From assembly GCF_030812295.1 (NCBI RefSeq), contig NZ_JAUSSK010000002.1, positions 248,001-312,000 on the forward strand: a stretch of DNA of 64,000 nt. Reading direction: 5' to 3'. The notes under the pieces were generated by a model. The model saw only the letters and a program-made list of their open reading frames with translations, was not told the DNA's origin and did no database searches. A program made the translations under genes and the position numbers. Shown piece after piece: positions 44,831 through 53,367 of this stretch. Every line of letters starts with the position of its first letter. Positions within the stretch are counted from its first letter, which is position 1. Source of the stretch: Luteibacter jiangsuensis. GTDB taxonomy: Bacteria > Pseudomonadota > Gammaproteobacteria > Xanthomonadales > Rhodanobacteraceae.

Positions 44831-44876
44831 CGCGATGTCCGGAAATGGACGACGGCGTCCGTTTCCGGACATCGCG
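44831..44876. terminator. 46-nt hairpin between the histidine kinase gene and the precursor gene
   Basis: CGCGATGTCCGGAAATGGACG and its near-complement flank the loop ACGG; 20 of 21 pairs match. It begins 4 nt after the kinase stop and probably ends or stabilises that transcript, separating the regulator genes from the lanthipeptide genes. No T-run follows. Confidence 0.6.
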
Positions 44877-44880
44877 ATCC

Positions 44881-46209
44881 TCAGTCCCCAAGGGGGAGAC
44901 GAACCGTCGCGACGGCCCCCGGCGCATCGGTCATGGGTGAAAGGTCCACCGTGCCGCCGTGCGCTTCCACGATCATCCGGGTGAGGCTGAGGCCAATGCC
45001 CGATCCTTCGGGTTTGGTGGTGAAGTAGGGAACGAATAGCGCGTCGCTGGAAGGTAATCCGATACCGCGATCCTCTATGACCACCCGGACATGCCGGCCT
45101 TCCATGCGCCAGTCCACCCGTACGGAGCCAGACACGGGAAGTGCCGCCTCGACGGCGTTGCGCAGGAGATTGATGAAGGCCTGCGTCAACTGGTCTTCAT
45201 CGCCGCATATCGTCACGGCCTCCGTGCCGCCGACCGCGACGGGCAGGCGCTGATCGAGCACTGCCAGCCGGGCAAGCACACGGTCGAGACGGAAGGCGCG
45301 GAGTTGCAGCGGCGGTAGCCGCGCCAGCTTGCCGTAGCCGGACAGGAACCGGGCCAACGAAGCGGCGCGGCGCTCGATGACTTCCAGTCCGAGTTGCAAC
45401 TCCTCGCGCGTCTCGTCGACACCGCGCGCCGCGAGCAGGGTCGAGAGGCTGCCGGCGAGCGAGCCTATCGGCGTGAGCGAATTGTTCAACTCGTGGCTCA
45501 ACACGCGGATCAGGCGCTGCCAGGCCCGCCTCTCCTCTTCTCCCAGCGCAAGGCTAAGGTCGCGCAGCATGACCAGTCTGTGCTCTCGTCCATCGCTGTG
45601 CCATGTGGCGCGTCGGATCGACCAACGTCCGCTCCCTCCATGAAAACGCCAGTTGAAAACGGCGTTGTCGGGCGCGGCCAGGACTTCGGCGAGCCCGAGC
45701 GGCTTAAGGTCCCGGCCTATGACCGCACTCCTCTCGGCACCGATCAGCTTGCGGGCGGAAGGATTGATGAGCCGCAAAATGTCTTCGTCGTCGACGACGA
45801 AGACCGGGTCGCCCAGTGCGATGAGCGTCTTGCCGAGGAAGCGCGAGGTCTCCGTCCGTTTCCGCCGCCCCTCGCGAAGCTCGTCGGAGAGAAGGTTTAC
45901 ATCGGCGATCAGGTCTTGCAGGGGGTCGTATCCTGGACGTACCCGGCCACGCATGCCGAAATCGCCTTCGCGCAGCGCACCGAGGAGGTCGGATACAGAA
46001 GCCAATGTTCCCAGTGCACGATGCCCGGCAAACCAGCCCAGCACGAGCGTGAGCGCCAGTCCGGCGGAAAAGGCACTCGCGCGGATCGTCCATGGCAATC
46101 CATCGCAAACCGCCATGGCGCCACCCGACACGGTCATCGGCAGGAGGACGACACCCGCCCACGTCATGACCCCGTGACGCATCCTGTCGGGATGCCAGGT
46201 GGAAGTCAT
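44881..46209 (-). CDS. NtrY-like membrane sensor histidine kinase
   Basis: A 442-residue kinase. Two N-terminal helices (about 13-35 and 45-63) have almost no periplasmic loop, so it may sense a membrane or cytoplasmic signal. A HAMP-like linker and a PAS domain (~125-215, 'LGDPVFVVDDEDILRLINPS') precede the H-box 'VLSHELNNSLTPIGSL' with phosphoacceptor H239, the N-box 'QAFINLLRNAVEAA' and G-boxes 'EDRGIGL' and 'EGSGIGLSL'. It matches the kinases paired with NtrC-type regulators. The ATG at 46209 is 37 nt after the response-regulator stop. Likely partner: the regulator upstream. Confidence 0.85.
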   Translation of the reverse strand: MTSTWHPDRMRHGVMTWAGVVLLPMTVSGGAMAVCDGLPWTIRASAFSAGLALTLVLGWFAGHRALGTLASVSDLLGALREGDFGMRGRVRPGYDPLQDLIADVNLLSDELREGRRKRTETSRFLGKTLIALGDPVFVVDDEDILRLINPSARKLIGAERSAVIGRDLKPLGLAEVLAAPDNAVFNWRFHGGSGRWSIRRATWHSDGREHRLVMLRDLSLALGEEERRAWQRLIRVLSHELNNSLTPIGSLAGSLSTLLAARGVDETREELQLGLEVIERRAASLARFLSGYGKLARLPPLQLRAFRLDRVLARLAVLDQRLPVAVGGTEAVTICGDEDQLTQAFINLLRNAVEAALPVSGSVRVDWRMEGRHVRVVIEDRGIGLPSSDALFVPYFTTKPEGSGIGLSLTRMIVEAHGGTVDLSPMTDAPGAVATVRLPLGD

Positions 46210-46246
46210 CCTCGCTAGTACCGGAGGACATGATGGCGGCCACGGT

Positions 46247-47620
46247 TCATCCGGCCAACTCCGCACCCTTCGTTCGCTGCTTGCCGAGTCGGCGATAGAG
46301 TGCCTGGCGCGAGATGCCAAGCGCATCGGCCGCACGTTGCAGGTTATGCTCGCTGCGCTCCAGGGCGTTCCTGACCAGGAGTTCCTCGGCCTCGGGCAAG
46401 GTCAGGCCGTCGAGCGCCAGCGGCGTGTCGCTGGGACGGCGTAGCGCGAGACCTTCCGCATCGATGGTGTCGTGATTGGCGAGAAGGGCGGCGCGTTCGA
46501 CCGCGTGCTCGAGTTCACGCACGTTGCCTGGCCAGTCGTAGCCCCGCAACACGCGTTCTGCGGAAGGCGAGAATGTCATGGCGCCTCGTCCGCGGCGCTG
46601 GCAGTCCCGCAACATGAAGTGACGTGCGAGTGGCACGATATCTTCATGGCGTTCGCGCAAGGGGGGCAGGCGCACCTGCATGGCGTTGAGCCGGTAGAGC
46701 AGGTCCCGGCGGAAGCGGTCGTTGCGGATGGCGACATCGAGATCGGCGTTGGTCGTGGAGATGATGCGCACATCGACTCGCCGCGTACGCATCGTTCCGC
46801 CACGCTCCAGTTCGCCCTCCTCGAGAACGCGCAGCAGCTTCGCCTGTTGCAGAGGATGGATGTTGGTGACTTCCTCCATGATCAGGCTTCCCCCATGGGC
46901 CAGTTCGAAGCGGCCGGACCGCGGCACCGGCTTGTCTTCGCCGAACATCTCGTCGGCGAAGCGCGCTTCGGGAAGACTGCCCATGTCGACGCGGATCGCC
47001 GGATACTCCGCGCGTTTCGACAGCGCGTGGATTTGACGGGCGAACAAGGATTTGCCCGTGCCATTTTCACCCAGGATGAGCACGTTCGCGTCACCGACGG
47101 CGATCCGCTCGATCAGCTCGACCACGTGCCGCATGGCGGACGATTCACAGACGCGCAGCATGTCCCCGGATTGACGGGCCAAGGCGGTTTCCGTGCGCAA
47201 CCGCCTGTTCTCTTCGCGGATCTCGCGCAAGGCGATCTGACCGCGCAAGGTGTGGATCAGCCGAGCGTTGTTCCAGGGCTTTTCGATGAAGTCGGCGGCG
47301 CCCAGGCGCATGGCCTGCACCGCCACGTCGATGCTTCCCCAGGCCGTCATGGCCACCAATGGCAGTTCCGGTGCCTCCTCGCGGATACGCAGCACGAGTT
47401 CGAGCCCCTCGCGCCCCGACGTGGTATCGGCGGAGTAATTCAGGTCGACGATCACACAAGCGAATTCGCGCCGCGACACGGCATCGAGCGCCGCGCCTGG
47501 GGAGTCGACCTCCACGGACGGAATGCCTTCCGAGCGCAACAGCATACGCATCGCCAAGCGAACGTCGGCATGATCGTCGACGACGAGCACCGGCACCTGG
47601 ACTCCGTTATCTCGGTACAT
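46247..47620 (-). CDS. NtrC-like response regulator lacking GAFTGA
   Basis: A 457-residue regulator. Receiver domain ~10-120: D15/D16, phosphoacceptor D59 ('CVIVDLN'), T92, K114. AAA+ domain ~155-375: Walker A 'GENGTGKS' (184-191) and arginine-finger 'FRRDLLYRLN'. Fis-type helix-turn-helix ~410-448 ('QRAADALGISRQALYRRLGK'). The loop that should carry GAFTGA reads 'MFGEDKPVPRSGRF' (225-238), shortened and without GAFTGA, and Walker B reads 'SLIMEEV' with Glu in place of the usual Asp. GAFTGA is needed to engage sigma-54, so this protein probably regulates ordinary promoters. It is 11 nt downstream of the permease gene. Confidence 0.85.
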   Translation of the reverse strand: MYRDNGVQVPVLVVDDHADVRLAMRMLLRSEGIPSVEVDSPGAALDAVSRREFACVIVDLNYSADTTSGREGLELVLRIREEAPELPLVAMTAWGSIDVAVQAMRLGAADFIEKPWNNARLIHTLRGQIALREIREENRRLRTETALARQSGDMLRVCESSAMRHVVELIERIAVGDANVLILGENGTGKSLFARQIHALSKRAEYPAIRVDMGSLPEARFADEMFGEDKPVPRSGRFELAHGGSLIMEEVTNIHPLQQAKLLRVLEEGELERGGTMRTRRVDVRIISTTNADLDVAIRNDRFRRDLLYRLNAMQVRLPPLRERHEDIVPLARHFMLRDCQRRGRGAMTFSPSAERVLRGYDWPGNVRELEHAVERAALLANHDTIDAEGLALRRPSDTPLALDGLTLPEAEELLVRNALERSEHNLQRAADALGISRQALYRRLGKQRTKGAELAG

Positions 47621-47631
47621 GTCTGGCCCTT

Positions 47632-49992
47632 TCAGTCACTGCGCAGGACGCGCCAAGGTTCCACCGCGGCCGCCCGCCATGCGGGCAACAGCACGGCGGC
47701 GATCGTGGCCACGGTCATCATTGGCACCACGGTGGCGAATACCCATGGATCGCTCATGCCCAGGGCGGTGTCCGTCACGAACAACCATCGATGCGCGGCA
47801 AGTGCGGCCAGCAATCCCGCGGCGACACCGGGTAATGCCCATACCAGGGCCCGCCGCAATACTTGCGCCATGAGAGCCGCGGGTGTTGCACCCAACGCGC
47901 CGCGCAAGGCGAACATGCGGCGACGCGATATCACCTCGACTGCCTGCACCGAATAGTGGCCTACGCAGGCAAGCGCCAGGGCGAACCCTGCGAAGCTGGA
48001 GAGAAGCACGGCATCGCGGCGTGGCTCCGCGTATGCCATCTGCGCCACCTGGTCGAGCGCTCGCGCATTGGCGGGCGCGAGGGACGGCGCCATGTCCTGG
48101 ACGATACGTGCGAAGGCGTCTCCGGTCGCGGGGCCAACGCTTGGCCCGCGCAGCACGGCGTACATCGATGTCCACTGACGAACGGTGGCGAACGACAGGT
48201 GATCGATTTGCGCGAGCGGAACGAACACCGCCGGTTCGGCCTCTGCCGAAACACCCGCGAGTGGCGTATTGGCGACGACGCCGACGATCCGCGCGGCATG
48301 GCGACCCGATGCTGGGCGCACCATACCGCCCACACCGTATCCATCGACCTGTTCGAGGTAAGCCTGGTTCACCACCACGACACGCTCCGAATCGCCTCGG
48401 TCGCCGTCCTCCAACCATCGGCCACGGGTCTTTTCCAATCCGAGCGACTCGAGCGCGCCAGGCGTCACCACCGCGTACTGCAGCCGCACCACGGCTCCGC
48501 CAGGACGAAGGAATGGCATCACGAAGCCGTCACCGACGGGGAGCTGGGTGGACCACCCCATGGTTTCGACGCCCGGCAATCGCAGGGCCTTCGCTCGCAG
48601 GCTCGTTGCGAGCCGTTCGGTGGCCTCGCGCCCCGCATACCATGCGGGTGGCGCGCGGACTTCCATCACCAGGGCATTTGCGTGGTCGAAACCCAGTGGA
48701 AGCTGGTCGAGGCGCCACCAGCGCAATGCCGCCGCGGTCGAGACGCAGAGCAGCAAGGTGGCCAGCGCGGTCTGCACCAGGGCCATCGCCGAATACACAC
48801 GCCGCGGCGCGAAAGCCGGGGCCGGATAGCCGGTCGTGGCGAAATGCTGGTGGGCCACCGCGCTGCCCGTTGCCAGCAGGGCGGCAAGCAGGACGCTGAC
48901 AAGAACCGCCACCAGCACGCCGCTCCCGGGCGCCAACGGTCCGGCGGAGGCCAGCCAGCTATCCGGCACGAGGGGGCGGAACGCCATCACCAGGAGGGCA
49001 CCCACAGGCATGCCTATCACCGCCGCGAGCAGTGCGGTGACCACCGCCGCTGACAGTGCCGGAATCCACGGCCGCCACCCCGTGGCTCCCAGTGCGAACA
49101 ACAAGGAGGTTTCCTGCGTGCGATCCAGTGCGCGGGTCAGCATGAGGTTGGAGACGTTCATCGCAGCCACGATGAGCACGAGCAAGGCACACCCGACACA
49201 TAACCAGATGGTCGCCCTGGCGCCTGGAGCCGTCAGCGTGTCCAGGGGTGTCGCGCCGTACCACCGCGTATCCGCCGGCTCCAGATGCAACCTGGCAGCG
49301 TTACGTCCGACGGTGTCCATGACGCTCTCGGAAAATGCCGTGATGCTTCCCGGCGCAAGGAGGGCCACCGCCGTCATGTTCTCCACGCGATCGGTGGTGT
49401 TGGAGGGAAGGACCAGGGGCAGGATCAGGTCGACATCAGCGAAGAACCGATAGTCCGCCGGCAGGACGCCGCTTATACGCATCGGTTGGCCATCGACCAG
49501 CAGTACCCGCCCGACCGCCATCGCGTCGGCGTCGAACCAACGGTGCCACAGCGCATTCGACACCATCACTTCCGCACCTCCCATACGGGACGGCACACGT
49601 TCGCCGAGTGCGGGAACGATGCCGAGCGTCGGCAGGAAGCCCACATCGACGCGTTGCGTCCGCAGCAGGCCCCGATGACGTCCATAAACGACGTTCATCG
49701 CCTCCGGCATGCGGGCGGCACCGCGCGAGCGCACTGACTCGGGGCTTCCCACCATGTCGTAGAGGCTCGGTGAGGCTGCACGCATGGGATCGTCGGCCGT
49801 ACGGCCGCCGTAGACGGCGACATTGGCATGGTTGGGCCAGGGTGGTGGACGGAGCAATACGGCTTCCATCAGCGTGAACGCGCCGGCCAGGGCGGCCACT
49901 CCGATGGCGAGTGTCGCCGACGCCAGTAAAAGGGAACCTGGCTGGCGCGGCGAGGCCCGCCAGAAGCGCACGATGTCCGTGATCCGGCTCAT
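47632..49992 (-). CDS. MacB/FtsX-type ABC transporter permease
   Basis: A 786-residue permease with duplicated FtsX domains: helix near 20-42, a periplasmic MacB-core-like domain, three helices around 265-390, a second start helix near 420, another periplasmic domain, and a final three-helix set ending 'AWRAAAVEPWRVLRSD', the usual end of these 'ADOP' permeases. 'ALGATGWRPWIPALSAAVVT' and 'ALRGALGATPAALMAQVLRR' are the two coupling-helix regions. Such transporters export or extract peptides and lipids from the periplasmic side. It overlaps its ATPase gene by 4 nt. Position suggests export of, or immunity to, the lanthipeptide. Confidence 0.85.
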   Translation of the reverse strand: MSRITDIVRFWRASPRQPGSLLLASATLAIGVAALAGAFTLMEAVLLRPPPWPNHANVAVYGGRTADDPMRAASPSLYDMVGSPESVRSRGAARMPEAMNVVYGRHRGLLRTQRVDVGFLPTLGIVPALGERVPSRMGGAEVMVSNALWHRWFDADAMAVGRVLLVDGQPMRISGVLPADYRFFADVDLILPLVLPSNTTDRVENMTAVALLAPGSITAFSESVMDTVGRNAARLHLEPADTRWYGATPLDTLTAPGARATIWLCVGCALLVLIVAAMNVSNLMLTRALDRTQETSLLFALGATGWRPWIPALSAAVVTALLAAVIGMPVGALLVMAFRPLVPDSWLASAGPLAPGSGVLVAVLVSVLLAALLATGSAVAHQHFATTGYPAPAFAPRRVYSAMALVQTALATLLLCVSTAAALRWWRLDQLPLGFDHANALVMEVRAPPAWYAGREATERLATSLRAKALRLPGVETMGWSTQLPVGDGFVMPFLRPGGAVVRLQYAVVTPGALESLGLEKTRGRWLEDGDRGDSERVVVVNQAYLEQVDGYGVGGMVRPASGRHAARIVGVVANTPLAGVSAEAEPAVFVPLAQIDHLSFATVRQWTSMYAVLRGPSVGPATGDAFARIVQDMAPSLAPANARALDQVAQMAYAEPRRDAVLLSSFAGFALALACVGHYSVQAVEVISRRRMFALRGALGATPAALMAQVLRRALVWALPGVAAGLLAALAAHRWLFVTDTALGMSDPWVFATVVPMMTVATIAAVLLPAWRAAAVEPWRVLRSD

Positions 49993-50753
49993 GGAAACGA
50001 TGCGCTGTGCCGCCGTGCGGCCAGACCCGAATCCGCCTCGCTCTGCAACTGCCGGAACGTACTCTCGTCGACGACCCTGCCATCGAGAAGGCGAACGGTG
50101 CGATCGGCCATCGCGTTGAAACGGTCGTCGTGCGTCACCATGCAGATCGTCCGGCCGTCCACGTGCAGGCGGTTGAGCAAGGCCATCACGGTTTCGCCAT
50201 TGTGCAGGTCGAGGTTACCGGTCGGTTCGTCCGCAAGCAGGATCGATGGGTCGCCCACCAATGCCCGTGCCACCGCCACCCGCTGCTGTTGTCCTCCCGA
50301 TAGCTGGGCCGGGTAGTGACGCATGCGATGCGCCATGCCTACGCTGCCCAATGCTTCGACGACCCGCCGGGCACGATCGCGTGCCATCACGTCCTTCCGG
50401 AAACTCAGGGGCAACGCGACGTTTTCCGCCACGCTCAGGTCGTCGATCAGGTTGAACGCCTGGAAGACGAAACCGATATGCCGGTTGCGCAGGCGGGCCC
50501 TCTCCGCGCGCCCCATGGCGTGAACCGATTCGCCGCGAAAACGCAGTTCGCCATGACTGGGCACGTCCAGGAGGCCCATCAGCGACAACAGGGTTGTCTT
50601 TCCGCATCCCGACGGACCGGCGATCGACACGAATTCCCCCTGTCGCACAGTCAGGTGGATGTCGGTCAGCACCTGACACTCCATCGATCCAGCCTGGAAG
50701 ACCTTGCCGATGCCATGCATCTCGATGATCGATGGCCGCGTGTGCGCTTGCAT
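49989..50753 (-). CDS. MacB/LolD-type ABC transporter ATPase
   Basis: A 254-residue ATPase of the LolD/MacB family. Walker A 'IAGPSGCGKTTLLSLM', Q-loop 'FVFQAFNLIDDLSVAENVAL' (the FNLI/D text is typical of this family), signature 'LSGGQQQRVAVARAL', Walker B 'ILLADEPTGNLD', switch His 'ICMVTHDDRFNAMADR'. It powers the two-domain permease downstream, with which it overlaps by 4 nt (ATGA). The ATG at 50753 gives the normal length. It is the first gene of the ABC-regulator-kinase run leading to the lanthipeptide genes. Confidence 0.9.
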   Translation of the reverse strand: MQAHTRPSIIEMHGIGKVFQAGSMECQVLTDIHLTVRQGEFVSIAGPSGCGKTTLLSLMGLLDVPSHGELRFRGESVHAMGRAERARLRNRHIGFVFQAFNLIDDLSVAENVALPLSFRKDVMARDRARRVVEALGSVGMAHRMRHYPAQLSGGQQQRVAVARALVGDPSILLADEPTGNLDLHNGETVMALLNRLHVDGRTICMVTHDDRFNAMADRTVRLLDGRVVDESTFRQLQSEADSGLAARRHSASFP

Positions 50754-51079
50754 CGCGAAACTCCGGTGCGGCGGTTCACCCAGCCTAACTGCAGTCCACA
50801 GCGTTGTCCCGGGCGCTAGACCTTCCTGTGTCAAGAGAACGCCAACGCTGCCGGAAAGACGTAGCGATAGCGCTCGCCAACGTCCCGGACGAGGTACCCC
50901 CCTTTGCCGCCCCGATCGGCGCACTGACACCCTTCACATATGTAAATGCATTGCGCCCCAACGACGTAATCGTTTACATGTAACATCATTTACGTGCCCA
51001 CTTCGTCGCCGGATGCCAGTATCCTTGCCCGCCTGACGTGCCTCCGTTCGCCGTCGCTCCGTCCCCCAAGGCCTTGCCC
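50754..51079. other. 326-nt divergent intergenic region
   Basis: It separates the ABC-transporter operon (minus) from the GH3 gene (plus). The half nearer GH3 (50935-51000) is AT-richer and holds repeated GTAA/TTAC half-sites, including the operator candidate at 50966-50983. No credible small gene is visible. Confidence 0.5.
50966..50983 (+). promoter_or_regulatory. Candidate LacI-type operator upstream of the GH3 gene
   Basis: GTAATCGTTTAC (50966-50977) is a 12-bp dyad centred on CG with 10 of 12 symmetric positions, the form of LacI-family operators. It overlaps the perfect palindrome TTACATGTAA (50974-50983), and further GTAA/TTAC halves flank it. It lies ~100 nt ahead of the GH3 start. 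No LacI gene is in the window. Confidence 0.45.
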
Positions 51080-53257
51080 ATGAACCGTAACCCCCGCATC
51101 GAAGACCTTATCGCCCGCATGACCCTCGAAGAGAAGGTCGGCCAGCTGGGCGTGTTCGCCGATGCCGTGCGCCCCTTCGCACCCGATATCAACCCGGAGA
51201 CCAATGCCCGCGGTGCCGCCGAGGTGCTTGAGCAGGTCCGTGCCGGAAGGGTCGGCGCGTTGTTCAACGGGGTGGGTGCCGCGGAAGGCCGCGAGGCGCA
51301 ACGCGTCGCCGTGGAGGAAAGCCGCCTCGGGATTCCGCTGCTGTTCGGAGCGGATGTGATCCACGGCATGCGTACCGTCTTTCCGATCCCCCTCGGTGAA
51401 GCGGCCAGTTTCGAGCCGGACCTCGCCGAGCGCACAGCGCGCGCCACCGCCGTGGAGGCCACCGCGGCGGGCGTCCACTGGACGTTCGCTCCAGCGGTGG
51501 ACATTGCGCGTGACCAGCGATGGGGCCGCGTGGCCGAAGGTGCCGGTGAAGACGTGGTGCTGGGATCCGCATTCGCCGCGGCGCGTGTACGTGGCTTCCA
51601 GGGCCCGGACCTGACGGCCGACGATGCCCTCCTCGCCACGCCGAAGCATTTCGCCGCCTACGGCGCCGTCGCCGGCGGCATGGAATACAACGCCGTCGAC
51701 ATCGCGCCGCAGACACTCCGCGATGTGCACCTGCCACCCTTCAAGGCGGCCATGGACGCAGGCGCACTCACCTTCATGAGCGCGTTCAACGACATCAACG
51801 GCGTACCGGCATCGGCCAACCGCGAACTGATGACGGACATCCTGCGCGGCGAATGGGGCTTCGAAGGCCTCGTGGTCTCCGACTACACCGCCGATATGGA
51901 ATTGATCGCCCACGGCTTCGCCGACGACGAGCGCGACGCGGCGCGCCTGGCGTTCCTTGCCGGCGTCGACATGAGCATGCAGAGCGGCTTCTATGCGACA
52001 CACCTGGCCGACCTCGTCGAGAAGGGCGACGTGCCGATGGAGGTGCTCGACGAAGGCGTGCGTCGCGTGCTCTCGGTGAAACATGCCATCGGCCTGCTCG
52101 ACAACCCATATCGTTCGCTCGATCCCGCCGCCGAGGCAGACACCTCACTGAATGCCGATCACGCGGCACTCGCACGCGATGCATCGCGTCGTTCCATTGT
52201 CATGCTCAAGAACGACGGCGTACTGCCGCTGCGCAAGACCGGACAGAAAATCGCGCTGATCGGCCCGTTCGCGACCGACGTCGACAACCTCGAAGGGTGC
52301 TGGACCTTGTTCGGCGACAAGCGGCGCCACGTCGACATCCAGACCGGACTGCGTGACGCCCTGGCGGACGCGGGCTTGCTCGACGTCGTCGTCGGCTGCG
52401 GCATCGAAGATCCCATCGAGGGCGGCATCGAGGCCGCCGTGGCCGCCGCGAAACAGGCGGACGTGGTGCTGCTCGCCATCGGTGAGCCGCAGAATTATTC
52501 CGGCGAAGCGCAATCGCGCACGCAGATCGTGGTCCCCCCCGCACAACAGGCGCTGGCCGAAGCCGTGGCCGCGACGGGCACGCCGGTCGTGGTGCTTCTG
52601 AAAAACGGCCGGGCACTGGCGCTAGCGGGCGCCGTGCGCGAGGCCAATGCGATCCTCGTCACCTGGTTCCTCGGCAGCCAGACCGGTCCCGCGATCGCCG
52701 ATGTGGTCTTCGGCGACTACAACCCTTCGGGGCGCCTGCCCGTGAGCTTCCCGCAGGATGCCGGACAGCAGCCCTATTTCTACAACCACCTTCGCACGGG
52801 ACGTCCGGAGCTGTCCGACCAGCCACCGGCGTTCAAGTCGCGCTATCGCGAAGTCACGTTCGACGCGCTGTACCCCTTCGGACACGGGCTCAGCTACACG
52901 AGCTTCGAGTACGGCGTTCCCCAGGTGAAGTCGACGGTGCGCTGGGACGAAACCATCGTCGTATCGGCCACCGTGACCAACACCGGGAAGGTCGCCGGCG
53001 AAGAGGTGGTGCAACTCTATATCCACGACCGCGTGGCCAGCCGGGTCCGGCCCGTGCGCGAGCTGAAGGCCTTCCGCAAGATCATGCTCGCTCCCGGTGC
53101 ATCGGAGAAAGTATCCTTTGAATTGACTCGCAAGGATCTCGCCTTTACCCATCGCGACGGCACCACGTTCGAAGCGGAGCCGGGCGACTTCCAGGTATGG
53201 CTCACGGGTTCGTCGGCAACGGGCATACCCACGACGTTCGTGTTACTGAGCCGTTGA
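51080..53257 (+). CDS. bglX: GH3 beta-glucosidase, BglX type, without signal peptide
   Basis: A 725-residue glycoside hydrolase family 3 enzyme. The N-terminal (beta/alpha)8 domain has 'MTLEEKVGQL', 'GIPLLFGADVIHGMRTVFPI', 'RDQRWGRVAEGAGED' and 'PKHFAAYG'; the catalytic Asp is D268 in 'GLVVSDYTADM'. The alpha/beta sandwich domain ('SGEAQSRT...') and a C-terminal fibronectin-like domain ('ALYPFGHGLSYTSFEYG', 'VTNTGKVAGEEVVQLYIHD') follow. It removes terminal beta-glucose from oligosaccharides or glycosides. E. coli BglX is periplasmic, but neither possible start here gives a signal peptide, so this one is probably cytoplasmic. No sugar transporter gene is adjacent. Confidence 0.92.
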   Translation: MNRNPRIEDLIARMTLEEKVGQLGVFADAVRPFAPDINPETNARGAAEVLEQVRAGRVGALFNGVGAAEGREAQRVAVEESRLGIPLLFGADVIHGMRTVFPIPLGEAASFEPDLAERTARATAVEATAAGVHWTFAPAVDIARDQRWGRVAEGAGEDVVLGSAFAAARVRGFQGPDLTADDALLATPKHFAAYGAVAGGMEYNAVDIAPQTLRDVHLPPFKAAMDAGALTFMSAFNDINGVPASANRELMTDILRGEWGFEGLVVSDYTADMELIAHGFADDERDAARLAFLAGVDMSMQSGFYATHLADLVEKGDVPMEVLDEGVRRVLSVKHAIGLLDNPYRSLDPAAEADTSLNADHAALARDASRRSIVMLKNDGVLPLRKTGQKIALIGPFATDVDNLEGCWTLFGDKRRHVDIQTGLRDALADAGLLDVVVGCGIEDPIEGGIEAAVAAAKQADVVLLAIGEPQNYSGEAQSRTQIVVPPAQQALAEAVAATGTPVVVLLKNGRALALAGAVREANAILVTWFLGSQTGPAIADVVFGDYNPSGRLPVSFPQDAGQQPYFYNHLRTGRPELSDQPPAFKSRYREVTFDALYPFGHGLSYTSFEYGVPQVKSTVRWDETIVVSATVTNTGKVAGEEVVQLYIHDRVASRVRPVRELKAFRKIMLAPGASEKVSFELTRKDLAFTHRDGTTFEAEPGDFQVWLTGSSATGIPTTFVLLSR

Positions 53258-53367
53258 CGGCATCGCTCCTCGCTCAAGGGGCGGGAAGACTACACAGCTA
53301 TCCTCCTCGCCCGCTCCCCAGGCCATCGGTCCTGTCATAGCGTACGCTTCCCATGAAGGAGCGTACG

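Noticed and set aside
44180-44872. Minus-strand frame of 230 codons running through the precursor region
   Set aside because: It starts inside the hairpin, crosses the precursor in another frame and enters lanKC out of frame; no family features.
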